Shown: positions 58,375-64,000 of the stretch, in pieces | Position numbering within the stretch: the stretch's first letter is position 1 | How the letters are laid out: each line of letters opens with the position of its first letter | NCBI GenBank assembly: GCA_016756725.1 | Contig: JAESII010000004.1 | Span: 62,001 to 126,000, forward strand | Origin: Synergistaceae bacterium | GTDB lineage: Bacteria > Synergistota > Synergistia > Synergistales > Aminithiophilaceae | Direction of reading: 5' to 3' | DNA length: 64,000 nucleotides | Notes under the pieces: generated by a model | Database searches by the model: none | Seen by the model: only the letters and a program-made list of their open reading frames with translations | What the model was told of the DNA's origin: nothing | Translations under genes and position numbers: made by a program

Positions 58375-60243
58375 TTGAAGACAAGACAGGACAGAGCCCC
58401 CGAAGGGGCCGCTGCGAACCAGGTCGTCGAGCGCTCCCGGGTCGAGGAGAGCCGCACCTGGCGCCTTGAGGACATTTTCGAGACCCCCCGGGACTGGGAG
58501 CGGTGCCTCCAGGAGGTGACGGCCGACCTTCCCCGGCTCGAGGCCTTCGCCGGGCGCCTGGGAAGCTCGGCGGCCACGCTGCTTGAGGCGTTGCGGCTCC
58601 GCGACGACATCAGCCGCCGCGTCGGCGCCCTTCTGGCCTACGCCTTCATGAGGCGCGACGAGGACACGGGCAACACCGAATCCCAGGCCCTGGCCGACCG
58701 GGCCACGGCCTGCTACGTCGCCGCCGAAGGCGCCCTCTCCTGGATGGCTCCGGAGCTGCTCGCCCTCGAGGCGGACCGCCTTGAAAGGTTTTACGCCGAC
58801 GAGAAGGATCTGGCCCTCTACCGCTTCTCCCTGGAGGAGATCCTCCGCATGAGGCCCCATGTCCTCTCCGCCGCCGAAGAGGCGCTGCTGGCTTCCATGG
58901 GCGAGATGGCCCAGACGGCGGACAACGTCTTTTCCATGCTCACCAACGCCGACATCCGCTTCCCCACCTTGAAGGACGAGGAGGGGCAGGAGGTGGAGCT
59001 GAGCGAGGAGCGCTTCTCCCGCTACCTCCGCTCTCAGGACCGCCGCGTCCGAAGGGAGGCTTTCGAGGGCATCCTCGGCACCTACAGGAAATACCGCAAC
59101 ACCCTGGCCGCGGCCTACAGCGGCTCCGTCAAGAAGGACCTCTTCTCGGCGAGGGCGAGACGGTACGGGTCCTGCCTTGAGGCGGCCCTCGACGGCAACG
59201 CCATCCCCGAGACCGTCTACGACAACACCGTCGCCACCATCCGCCGCCGCCTCGACGCGCTTCACCGCTACCTGAGGCTCCGCCGCAAGGTCCTGGACCT
59301 GGAGGAACTCCACATGTACGACCTCTACGTTCCCCTCGTGGCCGACATGGACCGGAGCTACAGCTACGACGAGGCCCTCGATCTGGTCCGGGCCGGGCTT
59401 CAGCCGCTCGGCGAGGACTACGGCAAAATCCTCGATGAGGGCTTCCGCAACCGCTGGATCGACGTCCACGAAAACCGGGGCAAGCGCAGCGGCGCCTACT
59501 CCTGGGGAACCTACGGCGTCCACCCCTACGTCCTTCTCAACTACGGCGGAACGATCCGGGACGTCTTCACCATCGCCCACGAGATGGGCCATGCGCTGCA
59601 CCGCCACTACTCCGACAGCGCCCAGCCCTTCGTCTACTCGGGACACTCCATCTTCCTCGCCGAGGTGGCCTCGACGACGAACGAAGCCCTCCTGCTGAAG
59701 GAGATGCTCCGCCGGGCCGGAACGGAGAAGGAGCGCCTCTACCTCCTCAACTACTCGCTGGAGCAGGTTCGGACCACCGTCTTCCGCCAGACTCTCTTTG
59801 CCGAGTTCGAGCTCGAGACGCACCGCCGCGCCGAGAGGGGCGAGCCCCTCACCCCCCAGGCCCTGGAAGATCTCTGGCGGGAGCTGAACAGGGCCTACTA
59901 CGGCCCTGAAGCGGTCGTCGACGACCTCATCGCCAGCGAGTGGTCCCGGATCCCCCACTTCTACAACGCCTTCTACGTCTACCAGTACGCCACGGGATAC
60001 GCCTCGGCCGTCTACCTCGCCGAAAGAATCGCTGCCGGCGACGGAACGGCCCTAAAGCGGTACCTCGCCTTCCTGAGCCGGGGCTCGTCGGCTCCGTCCA
60101 TGACCATCCTCGGCGACGCCGGCGTAGACATGACGACGGCGGCCCCCATGGAGGCCACCATCGACCTCTTCGAGAGCCATCTCGACGAAATGGAAAGGCT
60201 CCTCGCCGCAGGACGAGAAGCCGGGAAGGAGACGCTCCGATGA
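58375..60243 (+). CDS. pepF: Oligoendopeptidase F (M3B metallopeptidase)
   Basis: 622-residue cytoplasmic zinc peptidase that cuts short peptides, in line with peptide fermentation. The catalytic HExxH is in FTIAHEMGHALHRHYS (about residue 400) with the third ligand Glu in SIFLAEVASTTNEALL. N-terminal helical part with RTWRLEDIFETPRDWE. The start is a TTG at 58375: AAGGAGG ends 8 nt before it, and the alternative upstream ATG lies at the -10 hexamer. Overlaps the FKBP gene by 4 bp. Confidence 0.93.
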   Translation: MKTRQDRAPEGAAANQVVERSRVEESRTWRLEDIFETPRDWERCLQEVTADLPRLEAFAGRLGSSAATLLEALRLRDDISRRVGALLAYAFMRRDEDTGNTESQALADRATACYVAAEGALSWMAPELLALEADRLERFYADEKDLALYRFSLEEILRMRPHVLSAAEEALLASMGEMAQTADNVFSMLTNADIRFPTLKDEEGQEVELSEERFSRYLRSQDRRVRREAFEGILGTYRKYRNTLAAAYSGSVKKDLFSARARRYGSCLEAALDGNAIPETVYDNTVATIRRRLDALHRYLRLRRKVLDLEELHMYDLYVPLVADMDRSYSYDEALDLVRAGLQPLGEDYGKILDEGFRNRWIDVHENRGKRSGAYSWGTYGVHPYVLLNYGGTIRDVFTIAHEMGHALHRHYSDSAQPFVYSGHSIFLAEVASTTNEALLLKEMLRRAGTEKERLYLLNYSLEQVRTTVFRQTLFAEFELETHRRAERGEPLTPQALEDLWRELNRAYYGPEAVVDDLIASEWSRIPHFYNAFYVYQYATGYASAVYLAERIAAGDGTALKRYLAFLSRGSSAPSMTILGDAGVDMTTAAPMEATIDLFESHLDEMERLLAAGREAGKETLR

Positions 60244-60677
60244 CAAAAAAAGCCGCCAAAGGCGACCGCGTCCGCGTTCACTACCGGGGAACCCTCCTTG
60301 ACGGAAACCTCTTCGACAGCTCCCGGGACCGCAACGAACCGATCGAGTTCGTCGTCGGCGACGGACAGATGATCGCCGGCTTCGACGGAGCCGTCGAGGG
60401 CCTGGCACCGGGAGAGGTGAAGACTCTCGTCATCCCCTGCGACGAGGCCTACGGACCCCGTCACGAGGAGATGGTCTTTCCCGTTCCGCTCGAACAGCTC
60501 CCGGAGGGAATGGACCCCGCCGTCGGCCAGAACCTCCAGATGCGCTTCCCCGACGGCCAGATCGTGAACGTCCGCGTCGCCGCCGTCGGCGACGAGATCC
60601 TCCTCGACGGCAACCACCCTCTGGCGGGAGAAGACCTGCGCTTCGAGATCGAGCTCGTCGAGATCGTCGCCGACTGA
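60240..60677 (+). CDS. FKBP-type peptidyl-prolyl isomerase, SlyD-like
   Basis: 145 residues. FKBP core GDRVRVHYRGTLLDGNLFDSS, then VVGDGQMIAGFDGAVEGLAPGE, and an inserted flap LVIPCDEAYGPRHEEMVFPVPLEQL as in SlyD. The His-rich metal-binding tail of E. coli SlyD is absent. ATG at 60240 overlaps the pepF stop (ATGA), linking folding and peptidase functions in one transcript. Confidence 0.9.
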   Translation: MTKKAAKGDRVRVHYRGTLLDGNLFDSSRDRNEPIEFVVGDGQMIAGFDGAVEGLAPGEVKTLVIPCDEAYGPRHEEMVFPVPLEQLPEGMDPAVGQNLQMRFPDGQIVNVRVAAVGDEILLDGNHPLAGEDLRFEIELVEIVAD

Positions 60678-60689
60678 TACCGGGGCCCC

Positions 60690-61340
60690 TCAGGCCTTCC
60701 TGCGGGGCCCGTAATCGGCAAAACGCGCCAGGGCATCGGCCAGGGCCTCCTCCGAGAGGAGGGGCACCGTGCCGACGGCCTTGGCGCGCCAGTAGATTTC
60801 GGCGACGAACTCGATCTCCTCGGCGACGGCGAAGGCTCGGTCAAGATCGGCCCCCAGGGCGATCAGGCCGTGATGGGCCATGAGAACGGCCCCATCGTCA
60901 CCGAGGGCCTCGGCGGTGAGACGGGCCAGCTCCGGCGTGCCGAAGGTGGCGTAGGGAGCGACCTTCACCTTCCTGCCGGCGAAACCGACGAGGTAGTGGA
61001 CGGGGGGGATCTCCCAGCCCAGGCAGGCCAGGACGGTGGCGAAGGGCGAGTGGGTATGGACGACGGCACCGGCATCGGGACGGCGGCGGTAGACCTCGAG
61101 GTGGAGCTCCCACTCGCTGGAGGGACGCTGGCGGCCCTGAACAAGCCGTCCCTGGCCGTCGAGAACGGCCACGTCTTCGGCCTCGACGGCGAAGTAGTCG
61201 ATGCCGCTGGGACTGACAGCCCAAAGGTCGCGCTTGCGGTCATAGACGCTCAGGTTGCCTCCCGTCCCCCGGGTGAGCCCCGAACGGACGAGCTTTTTCC
61301 CATAGGCCACGACGGCCTTGCGCGCTTCTTCGAGAATCAT
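60690..61340 (-). CDS. Class II aldolase (FucA/AraD family)
   Basis: 216 residues. Zinc ligands in VVHTHSPFATVLA and LMAHHGLIALG; catalytic Glu in SSEWELHLEVYRR; TRGTGGNLSVYDRK and AVSPSGIDY bind the substrate phosphate. Typical of L-fuculose-phosphate or related aldolases, though such genes are also used in 5-methylthioribulose or 5-deoxy sugar pathways; no sugar kinase or isomerase is adjacent. ATG at 61340 with GGAAGG is preferred to the one at 61364. Confidence 0.87.
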   Translation of the reverse strand: MILEEARKAVVAYGKKLVRSGLTRGTGGNLSVYDRKRDLWAVSPSGIDYFAVEAEDVAVLDGQGRLVQGRQRPSSEWELHLEVYRRRPDAGAVVHTHSPFATVLACLGWEIPPVHYLVGFAGRKVKVAPYATFGTPELARLTAEALGDDGAVLMAHHGLIALGADLDRAFAVAEEIEFVAEIYWRAKAVGTVPLLSEEALADALARFADYGPRRKA

Positions 61341-61415
61341 CGCGACCTTCCTTCCCGGGCTCATGGCCCTGGATCATGAACCACCCACCTCAAACGGAAA
61401 AGGGGGCGATCATCG

Positions 61416-62321
61416 GTGCACCTCCTGGGACTGGCCGCCGTCGTCGGGGCTGCCGCACTCTTCGGACTGATCGGCCCGGCCCTTCACGCCGCCGGAGACC
61501 TGGGCCTCGGCCCTCTGGCCGTACCTCTCGCCCGGGCCGTCGGGGCCACGGCCGTGACGGCCCTCATCGCCCTCCACCTCAGGCCCCGATGCCTTCTTTC
61601 GCCCTTCCGGGCCCCTCGGGTTGGCTTCCTCTCGGGCTTTTTCGGCGTCTTCGGCATCTACGCCGCCACCAACTACGGCATGCTTCACGTCCCCCTGGCC
61701 CTGGCGGTGACCCTCTTCTACACAGCCCCCCTCTGGGTGCTCCTCCTGGGCCATCTCTGGGGCAAGGAACCCTTCTCGACGCGGGCTGCCGTCGCCGCCG
61801 CCATCGCCCTCGTCGGCATCCGCATCTCCCTGGGTGTCTCCGACGGGGCAGAGCGCCACTGGCTCGGCATGGCGGCCATGGTCGCCGGCGGCATCTCCTA
61901 CGCCGCCCACATCCTCCTGGGCCGCTACGGCCCCGCCGCCACGGACCCCCTGGGCAGCTACCTGGCCACCTTCTTCTGGGGATCGGTCATCCTCCTGCCC
62001 CTGGCCCTCGCCACCGGCGAACTCCCGGCCCTGCTGCGGGCTCCGTCGCGGGCCTGGCTCCCCCTGGGCTATCTCATCGTCGGCCCCACTCTGGGCAGTT
62101 ACGGCCTGCTCCTTTTCGCCCTCCGCCACATCGAAGGGCGTGTCGCCTCCATCCTCTCCATGACGGAAATCGCCTTCGCCGCCTTCTGGGGCTTCGTCTT
62201 CCTCGACCAGAGACCGGCCCTTTCCGTCTGGATCGGTGCGGCGACGATCGTCGTCGCCGTCGTCATCCTCACCCGCCCTACCAGGGCCAGCCGGCCCCCC
62301 ACCGCCAGTAACTCAGAATAG
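61416..62321 (+). CDS. EamA/DMT-superfamily transporter
   Basis: 301 residues, ten TM helices in two EamA repeats (first about 1-140, second about 150-290: WLGMAAMVAGGISYAAHILLG and YLIVGPTLGSYGLLLFALRHIEG). Drug/metabolite exporter type, substrate unknown. GTG at 61416 with AGGGGG upstream. Its 3' end overlaps the convergent prepilin peptidase gene by 44 bp. Confidence 0.87.
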   Translation: MHLLGLAAVVGAAALFGLIGPALHAAGDLGLGPLAVPLARAVGATAVTALIALHLRPRCLLSPFRAPRVGFLSGFFGVFGIYAATNYGMLHVPLALAVTLFYTAPLWVLLLGHLWGKEPFSTRAAVAAAIALVGIRISLGVSDGAERHWLGMAAMVAGGISYAAHILLGRYGPAATDPLGSYLATFFWGSVILLPLALATGELPALLRAPSRAWLPLGYLIVGPTLGSYGLLLFALRHIEGRVASILSMTEIAFAAFWGFVFLDQRPALSVWIGAATIVVAVVILTRPTRASRPPTASNSE

Positions 62322-63051
62322 AAGGACCGAGAAGAAGGGCGAGAAAGGCCCCGACGGCCAGGAAGGGGGCCAGGGGGAGGGCCGTCTTCCGCTCCACCTT
62401 CCTGAGGACGAGAAGGGCCAGGGCGACGATGCCGCCGACCATGAACCCCAGGTAGAGGGCCAGTCCCGTCAGGCGCCATCCCAGGCCGGCTCCGCAGCCG
62501 GCCATGAGCATGGCGTCGCCCCAGCCCATGCCGCCCCGGCTGGCGGTGATGATGACGGCCACGACGGCAAAGCCCAGCAGGGCGCCGACGGCCCCGTCGA
62601 AAAGGGCCGGAAGGCCTCCGGCACTCCGCAGGAGGGCGAAGGGCAGGATCGGCAGCAGGGCCGTCACGTCGTAGATGTAGCCGCTGTGGATATCGGTCAG
62701 GGAGTTGAAGGCGAGGGAGAAGAAGACGGCCAAAGCCAGGAGGGCCGCCCAGCCCGGCCCCCATCGCCAGGCCAGGAGGCCAGCCCCGACGGCACAGATG
62801 ACCTCGACGGCGAGAGAGCGCTTCGGAATGGGGGCATCGCAGCGGCGGCAGCGCCCCTTTTGCACCAGAAAGGAGACGATCGGCACCAGCTCTCCGGGGC
62901 CGAGCTCCTTCCCGCAGGAGGGGCAACGGGAGCGCTCCCGCCCCCACCAGGACCGATCCTGGGCGCTCCGTTCCGCCACGGCGTCGAAGAAGGAACCCAA
63001 AGCGGCGCCGAGGAGGGCGGAAAACAGGGCAAAAAGGGCATTGAGCGTCAC
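62278..63051 (-). CDS. pilD: Prepilin peptidase
   Basis: 257-residue membrane aspartyl protease and methyltransferase for type IV prepilins and pseudopilins. Two CxxC pairs CPSCGKEL and CRRCDAPI in the N-terminal cytoplasmic loop; catalytic Asps in SLTDIHSGYIYD and GMGWGDAMLMAG; about seven or eight TM helices. GTG at 63051 with AAAGGAGG 8 nt upstream; the longer frame is not supported. No pilin genes are nearby. Confidence 0.92.
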   Translation of the reverse strand: MTLNALFALFSALLGAALGSFFDAVAERSAQDRSWWGRERSRCPSCGKELGPGELVPIVSFLVQKGRCRRCDAPIPKRSLAVEVICAVGAGLLAWRWGPGWAALLALAVFFSLAFNSLTDIHSGYIYDVTALLPILPFALLRSAGGLPALFDGAVGALLGFAVVAVIITASRGGMGWGDAMLMAGCGAGLGWRLTGLALYLGFMVGGIVALALLVLRKVERKTALPLAPFLAVGAFLALLLGPSILSYWRWGAGWPW

Positions 63052-63086
63052 GGGACACGCCTCCTTTTCTAAAAAAATAATAAAGA

Positions 63087-63114
63087 TTGACAATTAGGAA
63101 ATGTGTTACAATAA
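63087..63114 (+). promoter_or_regulatory. Promoter candidate for the universal stress protein gene
   Basis: Consensus TTGACA at 63087-63092. The best -10, TACAAT (63107-63112), is only 14 bp away; CAATAA (63109-63114) at 16 bp is the spacing-compatible alternative. Confidence 0.4.
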
Positions 63115-63150
63115 CAGTGAGTTCATGCTTCTGGAAGGGAGGGGAGGACC

Positions 63151-63606
63151 ATGACGGAAAAGATCCTTGTCGCCCTGGACCTGAGCCGGATCTCGGAAAA
63201 GCTCGTGGCCTACGGCCTGTCGCTGGCCCGCAGGCTTGACGCCGAGCTGACCTTCATCCACGTAATCCCCCACACCTACCTCTGGAAGGGCTATGAGCCC
63301 TGGATCCCCAAGGAGCTGGATGAAGAGGTTCAGCAGATCGCCCGAAAGAAAATTGCCTACTATATCCGCAAGGCCGAGGAGGACGATCCCCCCCGGGAAG
63401 GGGACAGGCCGGCCGAAGTCGTCGTCGAAGAGGGCAGTCCCGCCGATCGGGTCATCCGGAAGGCCCGGGAGGAGTGCTACACCCTCCTCGTCGTCGCCCA
63501 CCGGGGTCATTCGACGCTGGAGCGTCTCGTCGTCGGCTCGACGGCGACCAACATCGCCCGTTACGCCCACTGCTCGGTACTCATCTTCCGCCCCGACGGG
63601 GAGTGA
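63151..63606 (+). CDS. Universal stress protein (UspA family)
   Basis: 151 residues, single Usp domain. Starts EKILVALDLSRISEKLVAYG; the ATP-binding motif is AHRGHSTLERLVVGSTATNI, close to the G-2x-G-9x-G(S/T) pattern. Probably an ATP-binding stress dimer. ATG at 63151 with GGGAGGGGAGG upstream. Confidence 0.9.
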   Translation: MTEKILVALDLSRISEKLVAYGLSLARRLDAELTFIHVIPHTYLWKGYEPWIPKELDEEVQQIARKKIAYYIRKAEEDDPPREGDRPAEVVVEEGSPADRVIRKAREECYTLLVVAHRGHSTLERLVVGSTATNIARYAHCSVLIFRPDGE

Positions 63607-63679
63607 ACCGTCGTGCATCTGGCCTGAAGTTGAGGGAGAGGCTATGATCGGGGGAACGTCCGATTGAGGAGGTCTCCCG

Positions 63680-64000
63680 ATGTCCGTCACCCGTCTTTCT
63701 CTTGCCGTGCTGCCGCGTGCACTCCTTCTGCTTCTCCTCCTTCTCGCTCCCCTTGAAGCCGCCACCTTCTCCCGCATCCCCACGGCCGACCCTCTCGTGG
63801 CCCTCACCTTCGACGACGGCCCCCATCCAGGCATCACCGAAAAGCTCCTCGACATCCTGAAGGCCAAGGACGTGAAGGCCACCTTCTTCGTCGTCGGCCG
63901 CATGGCCGCCAAGCATCCCGACCTGGTCCGGCGCATTGCCCAAGAGGGACACACCGTGGCCAACCACACCTTCTACCACAACAACCTGACGACCCTGCCG
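63680..64000 (+). CDS. Polysaccharide deacetylase (NodB homology), 3' end outside window
   Basis: 107 residues visible, frame open at the window edge. Signal peptide rich in Leu (LPRALLLLLLLLAPLEAA), then NodB domain motif 1 LVALTFDDGPHPGITEKLLD with catalytic and metal Asp, FFVVGRMAAKHPDL, and motif 2 HTVANHTFYHNNL with the two metal His. Removes acetyl groups from peptidoglycan or chitin-like polymers outside the cell. ATG at 63680 with GAGGAGG. Confidence 0.9.
   Translation, partial: MSVTRLSLAVLPRALLLLLLLLAPLEAATFSRIPTADPLVALTFDDGPHPGITEKLLDILKAKDVKATFFVVGRMAAKHPDLVRRIAQEGHTVANHTFYHNNLTTLP

Overview
The window is a GC-rich, gene-dense bacterial chromosome segment. The gene content suggests a strict anaerobe that ferments amino acids or peptides, most like Synergistota; this is inferred from gene content, not from a marker gene. 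Pointers are an oxygen-sensitive class III ribonucleotide reductase as the only RNR seen, two phosphate butyryltransferase/butyrate kinase pairs, three TRAP-type transport loci, histidine-degradation genes of the formiminoglutamate/tetrahydrofolate branch, a phenylacetate-CoA ligase, oligoendopeptidase F, and a large molybdenum/tungsten enzyme and transport region. No rRNA, tRNA, CRISPR array or intact insertion sequence was seen.

Layout. Positions 1-577: gene-free edge with a strong stem-loop and a heptamer tandem repeat. 578-7014: proC, a class IV aminotransferase, then buk1-ptb1-ptb2-buk2-cupin. 7189-12859: chemoreceptor, homoserine dehydrogenase, and a PhnD-like binding protein / Cache / GGDEF cluster with an apparent frameshift. 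12926-14461: paaK behind a tyrosine-rich 27-codon leader peptide and terminator. 14641-18672: response regulator and a dctQ-dctM-dctP TRAP operon. 18740-28262 (minus strand): ten genes, DUF6305-like protein, TRAP-type permease, 47-residue membrane peptide, M14 deacylase/carboxypeptidase, gamma-glutamyltransferase, pgsB, pgsC, pgsW, histidine kinase, response regulator. 28386-31921: MliC-like protein and the nrdD-nrdG-nrdD' operon, in which the glycyl-radical tail is a separate 49-residue gene, behind paired NrdR-type boxes. 31940-32617: RNase H with a SWIM zinc finger.

32703-46222 is a molybdenum region: a Moco-type riboswitch in front of modABC, MOT1 and a DUF364 protein; a second such riboswitch in front of a Desulfovibrio-type aldehyde oxidoreductase; a cupin; then modA-modA-modB-modC-molybdopterin-binding protein-Fur-family regulator. 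49510-52223 adds XdhC, a MocA-HD fusion and a histidine phosphatase. Between these lies a TAXI/TRAP pair (46416-49427). 52348-55161 carries ftcD, hutI and fchA. 55225-64000 is mostly housekeeping: pcm, a C39-like protein, a dihydroorotate dehydrogenase-like protein, pepF, an FKBP, a class II aldolase, a DMT exporter, a prepilin peptidase, a universal stress protein and a truncated polysaccharide deacetylase.

The strongest unexplained signals are: a tyrosine-codon attenuator in front of paaK; a class III RNR split so that its glycyl radical sits on its own small protein; two TGCAA-N5-TTGCA palindromes, one in front of the aldehyde oxidoreductase and one in front of the mod operon that encodes a Fur-family protein; and a translationally coupled poly-gamma-glutamate/GGT/transport/two-component operon.
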